The translations under genes were made by a program, and so were the position numbers. Positions 24,125-36,500 of a DNA stretch of 64,000 nucleotides are shown here, piece after piece. The notes below the pieces were generated by a model. The model did no database searches, had not been told where the DNA came from, and saw only the letters and a program-made list of their open reading frames with translations. Numbering within the stretch: the stretch's first letter is position 1; each line of letters begins with the position of its first letter. The stretch covers positions 1,612,001-1,676,000 of the forward strand of contig JANUWF010001479.1 in NCBI GenBank assembly GCA_026120185.1, given 5' to 3'. This stretch comes from Voacanga thouarsii. Taxonomy: Eukaryota; Streptophyta; Magnoliopsida; Gentianales; Apocynaceae.

Positions 24125-25052
24125 AAAAAATTGCCAACTGAAAAATCAGTTGGTAATTGAATATAATTTGGCGGGTATTTCAGTTGGTAATTGAAAATAA
24201 TTCGGTTGGTAATATATTAAATAACAGTTAGTAATTTTCAACCAACTAGCTACCAACAAACAACTTAGTTGGTAATTTACCAACAAAAAATTACCAACAG
24301 ATTTTAAATTACTAAAACAGTTGAAAATTACCAACTGAACATTTGGTTGGTAAATAAAGAAAACTACCAATGGAAAAAAAAGAATTAGCAACTGAACAAC
24401 TCGGTTAGTAATTTACCAACAAAAAATTATTAATAGATTTTAAATAACCAAAATTGTTAGAAAATTACCATCTGAATGTTCAGTTGATAAATAAATAAAA
24501 CTACCAAACAGAAAAAAAATAATTACCAATCGAAAGTCAATTGGTAATTACCTACACATATATCAGTTGTTAGCAACATGTCTCAATTGGTAAATTAGTA
24601 AATTGAAATATTATATTAACTACAAATTTACCAATAAAAAATTATAAATTTACAAAGTACATTTTCGGTTGATAATTACCAACCGCAACAATCGGTTGGT
24701 AACATAATTTTTTGTTGGTAATTACCAACCGAAATAATCAACTCAAATACCTAACTTAATGCCAAATTTCTAACCGAAGATTTTACATTACCAACTGAAT
24801 TTCGGTGGGTAATTACCAACTGAAATAGTCAACTCAAATGCTAAACTTAATGCCAAATTTCCAATCGAAGATTTTACATTACCAACCGAATTGCGGTTGG
24901 CAATTACCAACTGACTCCAAAAATTTCGATTGAAAAATTTACAAACTAAGCTTTTTGCATGCGACGCCATTCAGTTGGTAATGGGTTGGTAAATCATGAT
25001 TACCAATTGAATTTAGCTAATTACCAACCGATTTTGTCGATTGGTAAATCAC
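24125..25052. repeat. Right subterminal repeat array of the CACTA element
   Basis: The array is dense in accaactga, accaaccga, gttggtaat and related motifs in both orientations, mirroring 6180-7099. Confidence 0.85.
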
Positions 25053-25068
25053 TTTTTTTCTAGTAATG

Positions 25069-25071
25069 GAT
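25069..25071. repeat. Target-site duplication, right (GAT)
   Basis: The three bases gat directly follow CTAGTAATG and match 6162-6164. Confidence 0.75.
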
Positions 25072-25393
25072 CCTATAGATACGGATGAGAAGTGGTGGAA
25101 CCATAGAGGAATTTACCATTTCTTCCAATAGCATTACAATAGAGTGTAAAATAATGAACAAAAATGTTAGATGTTAGAGTTGGTAAAAGACAAAAATGTG
25201 AATTGCTGAGGTTATTTCTGAGTATTCACAATCCTATATGAGAAAGGGGATATTATAAGCTCGGGTGAAGACAACAATAAAAGCTCTGCAAATTTCAAAG
25301 TCATTGGTTAGATGTTTTCAGATTTATATTTGATTAATTTGCTTTGTAATTCAGTCTAAATGTTCAAATGGGTTGAATCATTTGAACAAATGC

Positions 25394-26441
25394 ATAGGGG
25401 TTCCGGCGAATGGGAGGTGTTTGTTTAGAGTAATAGCACATGTGGCATGCTTGAGAAGAGGGGAAGAGGTTCCTGATGAGAATTGTCATAGGAAACTTGC
25501 TGATGAATTAAAAGCTCAGGTGTGTTTCTAGCTTTTTTGGGATTATATGTTCTCCATTTTTGCAATTTGTTTACCATTTGATTCATTTTCGATACTTCCA
25601 CCAGTTGTTGAAGAGTTGTTAAAGTGGCAAAAACAAGCCGAATAGTGAGCTCTTTTTGCATGTTTGTTGTAATTTTTATGCACTTACGGTGCATTTTTGT
25701 GACATAGATGATACTCATCTTGGTTCTATAATAGGTTTATTGAAGAGGATTTTGATGCCTATGTACAAAGAATTGAAAAGCCATATGTTTGGAGTTGTTG
25801 GTGGCTTCTTATGTACAAGTAAATGCTTTTCATTGTATTCTATCTTTTCATTTGTCTTTGATCATTTCCATTTTCTTTACTACGGTAGTAATGAGCTATA
25901 CTATTTTGTTTGATGGTTTGGTCTTGCTTTGTAGATGGTTTAGTATTTTCTTAGTTTTTGGTAACTGTTAAGTTTGTTTTGAAAGATTGAGCACCAAAAT
26001 ATTAACCTACAAGTATGAAAAGCTTAGCAAATGTTCTTTCCAATTATGTTCTGAAAAGTGACTATAAGAGTTCTTTTCATGTTTTACTTTTGCACGAGTA
26101 TTTTTCTTTTTTCTAAATGATAGTAATTTCCGTAACCATTCCCTTTACTTTAAATTTAAATGCAAATAGAGTGATGTCATACCAACTAAAGAATGCTTTG
26201 GCTGGAATAATTGTAGCTCCTTCCATATCATGGTAATATGGTTATTGTTTAGGCTAGCATTGATCTAGATTCTCTATTTCATATTAACAATAGATAGTTT
26301 TAAAAAGTCAAAGCCCTTGATGATTGATAGAAGTGTTGGTAATTTAACAAATATAGCAAACTATGGCAAAGAGTATAGGAACGATGAAGAAAGTCCAATA
26401 AATATTCTCTTTCATGGATATGGTCATTATGACATATTGAA
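25394..26441 (+). pseudogene. OTU-domain cysteine protease pseudogene
   Basis: OTU proteins are deubiquitinases with a Cys-His-Asp active site. Exon-like piece 1 (25394-25519) reads GVPANGRCLFRVIAHVACLR, keeping the catalytic Cys of the usual GDGRCLF motif but with Asn in place of Asp, and ends at a gtgtg donor. Piece 2 (about 25605-25645) reads VVEELLKWQKQAE and then stops. Piece 3 (25735-25795) gives FIEEDFDAYVQRIEKPYVW and then shifts frame to ELLVASYVQ. Piece 4 (26322-26441) gives NLTNIANYGKEYRNDEESPI and ILFHGYGHYDILN, with the catalytic-His region FHGYGHYD. The stop and frameshift make it non-functional. It starts 325 bases right of the CACTA insertion. Confidence 0.75.
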
Positions 26442-29400
26442 CATTCTCTTTGAAGATTTTCAAAAAGTAGAAGCATAGATGCTTAGCATACCACAAGCAA
26501 TAAGGATTCCTGGAGATGATATATTCAAAAAAAATAAAATATTTTTTACAAGCATAGTGAGCATTCTTTCTCATCTTAGGGCAAATTAATTAATTTGTAG
26601 AATGGACAAGAACAATTACATCCATTCTCCTCAAAGAAAATTGAAAAGGGAAAAGTGGATAAAGCTGAAAAATAATACTTAATGAAAATGATGGACTAAT
26701 ATATTAATCTATGATGAAAAATTACTGGTCAATTATATCTATTCTATCAAAGTGCCTTTTGCTTCTCAGTGTCCATTATCTATTTGTCCAATTTAAATAC
26801 ATACAAATTTGCAATATCATTTTTAGAACAATTACATGCTAACGTAAGTATTATGATAACTATATTGTAGGACAATAGTTAAAGCATTTTCCAAAGAAGA
26901 TGCAAAACATGACCATAGTTGAAGAAAATGGATTTTGAATCTTATGACAAAAAGAAATATCAATATTTATATTTTTGTTTTTTAATTTAATATTAACACA
27001 AGTTATACCCTTTGTATTCCTGGACAACAATTTAATACAATCTATATCTATGTACATCTACATCTCTGTGCAACACACGGGCATCAACTTAGTGAATGGA
27101 AAAAATCACGAGAAAACTATTTGACTCATGGGGCATTTATCTCATTTTTGTGGGTATTGATAAAAGGCATAGAAAACTTACAAGATTTAATGTACCGAGA
27201 TATAATTGCATTATTAAAAGGGAAAATAAGAAAAACAATGTCCATTTTTTACAAAACAATATTTATTATAAAAAAAATATTTTTAAAATTACAGTTAGTT
27301 TGAATCGGAGAGAATAATAATTTAATGTGTTGAATTATTGAAATATTGGGACAGCCATAACCAGTTTCTAATGAATATAACAACTAAAGTCACTGGCAGA
27401 AAGAAAAATAAGACCATAAAAGAAATGAAATAAAACGATTGCTTGAAAATTTTGAATTAGATATACTATTTTAAAACCACTTTATAATTTTTTAAAAAAA
27501 AAAATCCATTGCACAACACGAATGATTAGACTAGTTTTAACATTCAACAATACACCATTTAGCACCACTGATCAATCATGGTCAAGCAATGAACTAATGC
27601 TTGTGCTTCATTAGCTACCTTCACGAAAAAATTAGCAATCTCCCATGCATGAATGTTAAAATATTTTACATTTCTAAAAATAGATACAACTGACATTATA
27701 TATGATGTAATTATTTAAAATTTGCAACTCCATAATAGAATTTTGCTTAATTAACGTTAGCAAACATTGATCGACCTTGTTACGCCCACAGAGTGGTTGG
27801 ATTTCAAAGAAAAGAAGTGTTCAACAAAGTAAGAATTTTTACTTCCCTATAATTGCACTGCCTAAGTGCATCTAATACTTTATGAACTTTCAATAATATT
27901 CTATTCTAAGACTAAAGACATAGTAATGTTCTTACATGGTGATAATGCAATAATTTTCAGTTAGAAGTATGTTTAGATGCGGTAAGGCTTCACTCATTTC
28001 CTAAATTTTTATTTTTTTTTATCGACAGATGATTTAATTTAAATTTCAATATTCTTTATGTATTTAAATAAAAAAAGCAAAAGTCAATATCGTTTTCCTT
28101 TTGTTATTTTAAGCTAATTGGAATGTGCATGATTGCCTTGCAACTGTATGGAATTTATAAAGCACAAAGCTACATAATTCTCCTAAATCTATTTTCTTTG
28201 GAATTTTCCTTTCCTTTCTTGAGAATGCAGTAAAATTAAAAAAAAAAAAAACATCAAAAATTTTATTTTAAATTTTAAATTGAATTTAAAGATATATCTA
28301 TACACATATAAACAGTCGATAGTATAACATCAAATTAGTTTATTTCAATAAATAATCATATACTTTCTATATAATTTTTGAATATTTTTAGTGACATATC
28401 ATAATAAGTGACATTTATTATATTAAATGATACCGAATCATGAATTCTACGTGCAACACATTTTAGGTATAAATGTATTATGCGTCAATTTAGTTTTTCA
28501 GATTTTTTTTTTCTAATACTTTAAGGGATCCATTTTTAGTTTGAGAATAACGAGTCACACATATTTGATAATTAAACTATTATTTAAATAATGAATGAAA
28601 GATAATTATTTTATTTCAATTTAAAATTATTTTTAATTTTTAAAAACATAATTTAAATAATTTTTATTTTTTAGAACTGTCGTATATTTACAATACATCA
28701 TTTTTTTACCTCACTTGATTACATTTTAATTCTATATATTTAAAAATTTTTTATTATATTCAATCAAATTTATCACAATCCAATAAAAAAAATTTATTTA
28801 GAAAACAAATCACAGTTATTCTGACAAATTAAAATGACGAGCACATCCATGAACCCAATGTTTTCAGAATCAGACCAAATATCGAGTTAAAAAATTTATT
28901 AGTTCACAACTCAATAGTCCAATCATAATTGGATCGTAATTGAACTAATAATAATATAATTTTAAAAATTTAAAATATAATTATTATAAAAATAAAATTA
29001 ATTAATAATATAATATAATTTAAGTTCATAAAAGTATAAATATTTAAATTCATAATTAATATAATGTACTAAAATGATAAATTACCAATAAAACAAACAA
29101 TTTATAATTATAAAATTAAAAGTAATTATTTTTAGTTTATTAATAATATACAATTTCAAATTTTATCTTTTAAATTTATTTTTTAAAAAATAGACTGGTT
29201 AGATAGGTAACAGACTGATTAGTTTAACTGTTTATCAATTGAAGTGGCTAGCTCAAAACGATTCTCACAATCCAGTATGATTTTAGGCTATATTTGGGTA
29301 AAGATTAAATTGAGATAAATTTGTTAAAATGTAATAAAATACTATTAAATGTAGAACATAATGATTAATTAAAGAAAAAATATAATATATTATGAATATA

Positions 29401-30556
29401 TAATAAATTTTAAAAAATAAAAATTATTTAAATTAAAATTTAAAAGAATTTTTTTATTAAATATAATTTTAAAAAATAATTTAAAATAAAAGATTGAACC
29501 GATAAGAGTATTGGTTCACGGTCCGCGATCCGATCATGTCCAAAAAAACACTTCATGGGCCAGAAAATCTATAGGCCAGACAAGCTTGGTATAATCGCTT
29601 GCAGCAAACTAAACATTGTATTTTGGCTGAGTTACGGAATCTGGAAATCTTTTTGCAGTCCTTTTCTTGGGAAGGGATAAGACAATATGAAATACTTTTC
29701 CATCTCAAATTATCTATCATGTTTGTATATTAATTTTGTTTTATTAAAAAATTAATATTTAATATTTTAAATTTGTCCTTATTTAATAATATTATATTTT
29801 TTAAACATATTAAATAATTTTTTTTAATAGAAAGAATAAATTGAATTTTAAAAATAAAAATAAAAGGAAATATTTAATTAGTTAAAAATTTTATTTATTT
29901 TATTTGAAACAAGCATTTCAAACACTTCAACTGGCAGCCACAGAGAATTTATCCTTAATTCCAGGAGGAAAAGCATGAACAAACTGAAGTTAATGCAGTT
30001 TCGTGAAAAGTTGATTCACGGTAGGTATTAATTGGTAAAGATTTTTAAGAAGTAAGAAAAAAATTTTTTAAAAAGTTACGTAGTTAACTTAAAATATATA
30101 GAGGCACAATAGAACGAAACTAATATTAGTTCGAAAAATATATATGACGAAATATTTTGAAATAAAATAAAAAAATTTTATAAATAAGTATTTTGAGATG
30201 AAAAGAGTAGTAATTTGCGAATTGCAACTTTGTAAGCTTCGGAGAGAATACTGTGGCAAACGGCCCCGGAGAAGATTTCAAGAGTAGAATTCCTTGAAAA
30301 CAAGAATTTTGGTGTAATAATCGGCAAATCCCATGTTGGATTTGGAGAAATAAAGATGAATGCTTGATTACTTGCTAGTTTAGTTATGTAATTCTTAAGG
30401 GTTGTCTGGATAATTTGAGTCAAGTTTTAAAAATTAGGCCTACACACTATCTCTGTAAAGGGTTTGAATGCTAATAGCATTCATTCTAGTCTTGTGATTG
30501 TCATCTAAGTTATTTTCGATTAAAAAAATAAAAAAGAGCAGAAAACGCATATTGCA
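26442..30556. other. AT-rich intergenic region upstream of the ABCA gene
   Basis: Four kilobases with no recognisable gene. Around 28855-29290 and 29490-29540 there are phrases such as cagaatcagacc, ccaatcataattggatcg, gactggttagat and gattgaaccgataag that look like a decayed MITE of the 'ccggtt/aaccgg' kind, but I could not fix its ends. The ABCA promoter must lie in the last few hundred bases; I cannot point to a single convincing TATA box. Confidence 0.5.
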
Positions 30557-33500
30557 ATGGCGGGGTTTTGGAATCAGACGAGGGCTTTGTTCAGAAAAAA
30601 TCTCATATATCATGTAAGTGTGCTATGAATTACATCCTTTCCTTCAATTCTAGACGTGAATTTTGAATATGTTTATATTACATCTGTTGACCATGAACCT
30701 CGGCTATGCTTTGAAAAAGTGACAACACTATCTTTGGGTTTTGATCGTTGAAGCTGAATTAGAGGGTTAAAACTTGTTGCAAAAATCCAATTTTGAGGAC
30801 ACTGCTGTTTGGTGAAGGAAGTTTGTAATTATCGTCTGTTTAATCTTTGGTAACATTCCAGAAACGGCACCTGCGATCAAACGCATTCGTCATTTTGTTC
30901 CCGGCTACCCTCTTTTTGTTGCTTGGTGTGCTCCGTCATTATGCAAAGAAGGAGGGTCTACGAAGTGAACCTGAACAAAGTCCTGGGGAATTGCCTCCCT
31001 TGTTGCAAGTACCTGCTAGCAGGTATCGAGCTGTGAAAACGGAACTTGTGCCATTTAGTGACTTGCCAGATGAATCTTGCAGGATGAACGGTTCATGTCC
31101 AGCAATTGTACTTATAACCGGGAATAATAGAGTGCTTGCAGAAAGTAATACATTATGTTATCTCACATGTTTTTTATTTTCTCATTTTCTTCAACCCCAA
31201 TCCCCCAAATGAGGGTGTGTTGGGGTTGTTGATGTTTAAGATGAAACTGTTTCCAAATTATTGAGTTATTTGAACTGTTGAGCGATGAACACTGGCAGGT
31301 GTGGCTAGATATATGTTCCCAGAGTCTTCCAATCAAAATAGCTCTTCCAATGTCAATCAAATAGCAGAAGGTGTTTTTGTAAGTTTTTCTTTGGTTTGTG
31401 CTATTATTTACTTATTCTTAGCAGGATCAAAATCTTATTTCTACACAGTCAGGTAATTGCATACTTTTGCCTTCTCAGTTTGAAGGTATCTCCAATTGAT
31501 TTACTGTTATATGTCTTAATGAAACATATTCCAGGGGAGAAGTGACCCTGCTTTGGGCGAGGATTCACAACTCTATCATATCCAATCTCAGTGCTCTGTG
31601 AACTCCACTGATGAAAGTGGTATGATTCTTATAATCAAGTTAGAGATGTTAATTTGGAATGTCAGTTCAAAATTAATTTGCTGATGTGCCTATTTGAATC
31701 CTCAGTAGTTTTTCCTCTTGAATTATAAATTTTCAATTATTATTGCAGGTATTTATGTGATAAAAGTTTTTAACTTAACCTTGTTTTTTTAGTGGAGCAC
31801 ATTTTTATACTTTATCCCCCTTTTCATGGGCATACAAACCCCCTCCCCCCCCTAATAGTGCCCTATGTTTGCCTTGATAGCTCTTGTGTGTCAATGCTCT
31901 CATTCTGGCTGTCTCTCAAAGTGTGCATGCATCTTTGTATCTTCTGATAGGGAATATCCTTGTCCTTATGTGACCTCTGTGCAAATATTTCCTTCTTTGT
32001 ACTTCAGTTGGCAAGCTCAAGGCCAGATGTCTTGAAGGTTTACATTTGTGGCGCAAGAACTCCAAAGATATCAATGATGAACTGTTTCAAGGCTACATGA
32101 ATGGGAATAGCAAGGGAGAAATAAATGAGATAATGTCTGGTCTGGTCGAGTTGATATTTCTAATTGACATAACATGTTCCTGAATTTGTGGATATTCTTT
32201 TTTGATTTATGTCTTCTTGTTTTGCCCTTTTTTTAACAGCCTTTGATTTTTTAAACTCAAGCAAGAAAAGTTTCCATGTGGATATGTGGTATAATTCTAC
32301 CGACAGAGGCACAATAGAAACTCCGAGACTGATGCATATTCAGCGTGCTTTGGGCATGGTATCAAAAATTAAGTTTTATCATTTGTGCTTCTTGTTTACT
32401 AATCCATGTGTAAGGTTTTCTAGATAAAAACAATTTTTAATATTAATCAACCTTTGCTTTTTTTCTTGATTTTTAACTTTAATTGTATAAGAGCTGCCCT
32501 ATTATTGATCATAATTGAAGTTAGACAAGAATCAAAATATTGCAGGTTTCTTTGAAGGGCTAGATGTAGTCAACCCTATATATCTTTACAAGCAAAATGG
32601 AGATTAAATTGACCTTTGTTGCTACTGGATTTCTTTAATATTTTACGTCTGCATCTTCAATCTATAGTAGAGACATAAAATTTTCTTTATGATGTTTTTT
32701 GTGCTGGTTTTATTTCATAAAAAGGTAGATTAGGGAGAAGTGCTTTATCTTTAGATTGAAGCAAGACTACAAATTTATGCAATCTCTGCTTCTTGGAGAG
32801 AAGTATCTTCTTCCATCATTTTCAATTTCACTTTTTTGGGGTGTCAAACTAGTTTGGAGGAAAATCCATTGTTTTCTTACGTGGAAGTATCCAAATGCAA
32901 TCAATTTAATCTTTGAAGGGAAAATGTAAATTTTCTTTTCTTTGTTACATGTAATTCCACCAGCTACTTTTTAGCTCTCACCTTGGCAAACATAGTTTCT
33001 AAAAGCATACACTTTTCTCTTATCCAAATTCTTGAGCATGATCTTCTGGTGTTTGTATTGCTAGAAATGGATATCCTTGAGTCATTAATTGAATAAACTG
33101 TACATTGATTTGCAGATGATCATATATATCCATATATAATAACCTATAATTTCACATGAACATAGGTTTGGAATGCTTACCTCCAACTTTTGCTGGGACC
33201 TTCTGTCAAAATGATCTTAGAATTTGTGGGGGAGATGGTCATACCTAAACATGCTGCATTTGATGATGTGGCATCAGGACTTTGCCAATTTTTCTTTGTA
33301 TGGGTTCTTCTACAATTATTCCCAGTAAGTATATGCATGATGGAGCTCTTTAGAGCAAAGGAAGTGATGCATAAATTTTAATACAACTTGTTGAACTGGC
33401 TAATGGCATTTCTAGGTCACAAACTGTGCTTTATCCAGTAAATGTTTTAGGTTGCAACTATATGTTTCAAGTACTTTGAACAACTGAGATTTCCATATTC

Positions 33501-36500
33501 CTTTCAGCTTTATGCTGTTATCTTGGGGCTAATGACGTCAAGTTCAGAACATCCACAATAGTATTTTTTCCAATTAAAGGGCAGTGTGCCAGGAATAGAG
33601 AAACATGAGTTTTGAAGATACATGAACTCAACTACTTGTCTGTTAAAATAGGTTCAAAGAAAATGCCTCGATTTATTTTATCCCAACTTTTTCCATTAAA
33701 ATGCAACTAATTAAAGCATATTCAAGGGCATAGTGCCAGGAATATTTAAATAGGAGCTACAAAGAAACTATGTCTCAACTTCTGATCTGTTTGGAATAGG
33801 ATGACCAAAGCCTAACTTTGCTTGAGCCTATTTGGCATGCTAATTCTATATGTCCATATTTTAACCAGAAGTATGGTTTTCCCCCACCTCCTCATCCAAC
33901 TCAATGGCCTGGTTCATTAGCTAAAACAAGGAGCTCAGAACAATTCTGCAGGAGTTAGTTATGCTACAATTCTTTATATATTTGGATACCTTTTCTGTTA
34001 TTATCCTATGGAACTTTCCAAGAAAATTGTGTGCTTATATTATGTATTCTAGGTGTTTCTATTATCTGCTACTCATGCTGCATTTTGCTTTCTCTAAATT
34101 AAGCAAAACATGTGCACACAATAATTCTAATTTTGAAGCTAATACATGAGGAGGAATAAGTGATGGTCTCTCAATGGAAGTATCACAATGATGGTCTTCT
34201 CATTCTTTCTGCAATTGATGTTCTGAGCTAAGCACTGCTTAGCTCTGCAGACACTTCTGCTGTCTATAGCCAAAGTGGGTCACTGTCGTGAGTCAAATGA
34301 TAAACTTGAATATTCTAAAATCAAAACCACCATACCAATCCCAAGGGACCATATTTTCATTCTGCAAAAAGGATAATATTCTGTATCCTCTGAAGACATC
34401 CTTGGCATAAGTTAGAAAACACCATTTTGATTTTGCATATTTGAATCTGTTCTCCCTTACAGGTCATAGTATCTTTGCTGGTTTATGAGAAGCAACAGAA
34501 GTTGCGAATCATGATGAAAATGCATGGCCTTGGCGATCGTCCGTATTGGTTGAATGCATACCTATATTTTCTTGTGATATGTACAATCTACATGCTTTGT
34601 TTTGTTGGATTTGGTTCCCTTACAGGTAAAATAATATTTCAATCACCCTTTTTACCCTCATGCAGTTGTACAATTTGCTTCATTCCATATAACCTCATTT
34701 GCAGGTTTACCTTTCTTCAGATTGAACTCCTATAGTGTGCAATGTGTGTATTACTTTGTCCATATAAACTTGATAATTTCTTCGGCCTTTCTTCTCAGTG
34801 CATTCTTTTCAAAAGCCAAGAGTGCTTCAGGTTTGTGTCTTGTTGAATTGATATTACAAGCAATACAAATCAATCTTATTCATTTATTTAGACTAATATG
34901 TGTTTAAACTTGGGTATCACAGTTGTTGCCTACATGATAGTCTTTGGAGCTTGGATTTTGGGTGCGCTTCTGTTTGAACCCTTGATTGAAGATACTTCAT
35001 TTCCAAGTAAGTGGCTTCGGAATTGCTCGAGTTTCTTTTTCTAGTCCATAATGGTAGTATCTCTTAATGACTCTCTATTTTCTTTCCACCTCTGACAATG
35101 GTATCTGGAATTTGATTGTATCTTTTATCCTCCATAGGCTTTTATCCATGCAACTCTGTCAAATTTTCATAAATAGCTGTTCTTTGACTCCTGTTTTTCT
35201 GCCTTTTATTTGCACATCGATATTTATGAACCTTGTGGAACTTGATGGAGTACCATCTCATTGTAAATGGTTTACCACTGGCTGTCCCTTTCATATTCCA
35301 GATTAACATATTTCAATAAAATCTTTTTATACATAAAATGATATACTAAAACCTTAGTTTATGTATTGTGTTAGTGTTTCTTTGTACTAAAATTTTAGCA
35401 TATGGCTAATGTCACATTGATTATCTTCTTTAAGTGTATTATGAATGTCATAGCTTATACTAAAATCTTATGTCATATTCTTTGCGGTTGTATGCTGGGA
35501 ATAGCAGCATAAGTGTTGGTTCATTCCTCATCAAACATCTGAATGAACACACCAATGTTATTTTCATCCTTGGAAACTACTCTCTCTGTCCTAAAAAGGA
35601 TGTCAAATTTTTCTATTTTTATTCTACCAAAATACTTGTCAATTTTACAAATCAGGAATGCATTTATTACGTATATTCCTAATTTACCCCTCCTTCAACT
35701 ACTCAATAAATATTAGACTCATTAAATATGTGTGTATTCCCAATCTAATTAATGAAGGTTTACTTTTATTCAGGGATATAATAATCCTTTTTTGTTATAA
35801 TTATATAAGTTTTAGCAATTCCTTAATCTGTGTGCCATTTGCTAGATTGACATCCTTTTTAGGACGGAGAGAGTATATTGTTTTGAATTGGAAAGCAATT
35901 GAATGAGCTATGGCATCGCTAATACTTGTTCTGGATACTACCGTTGTAGAAGTAATTTTGTGAGTAGTTAAGATAGATTGTGAACAGTTAGTGTTGAAAA
36001 TATTCGGATCACTGCTGGACAATGCTCAAGGTATATATATAGATGGCTATACGATCTGATATCTCTAATCAGACAAGAATGTTAAAGTTTTGATGGTGAG
36101 CTTGGTTATATCATCTGCTGAAATGTTTGCGAATTCATTTCCATTTCTCTTCCTATATTTGATGGGTTGTAGAATTAGTAAGAAAATGGTTTCAGAACTT
36201 TGGCTTACCTGTATTATTGCTACTGTTTCAGTACACAGCTACTATGACTTCTTAAGGTGATCCATCAGCAAATGTGTAATATGGATTAGACTACGATTCC
36301 AATTATTTCTGCAAGTATATAATTAGGAACCTAGGCTTTATTAAATGATAATTCAGTAGCTTTGTATATATGAACACATGATTCTCTTAGGTTGTGATAT
36401 ATTGATTGTTAACAGAAGTATCTTGATATAATGTTAATTATGATCATCTTCCTTTTTTGATTGTTTTTGTTCTATGTGGGTTTTGAAATTGACACACTTC

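Larger units (their letters stand above)
6165..25068. mobile_element. 18.9-kb CACTA (En/Spm, CMC) element with captured gene and nested insertions
   Basis: The left end reads CACTACTAGAAAAA and the right end, on the opposite strand, CATTACTAGAAAAA, one mismatch in 14. The 3 bases outside each end are gat (6162-6164 and 25069-25071), the 3-bp target duplication expected for CACTA elements. About 0.9 kb inside each end is packed with short direct and inverted 'accaac/gttggt' motifs, as in the subterminal transposase-binding arrays of this superfamily. The only transposon-related coding remnant I see inside is at 23320-23722; no intact transposase is present, so the element is non-autonomous. 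The interior holds a second CACTA-like end, a BRITTLE1-type carrier fragment and a Copia retrotransposon. Without the Copia insertion the element would be about 8.5 kb. Confidence 0.85.
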
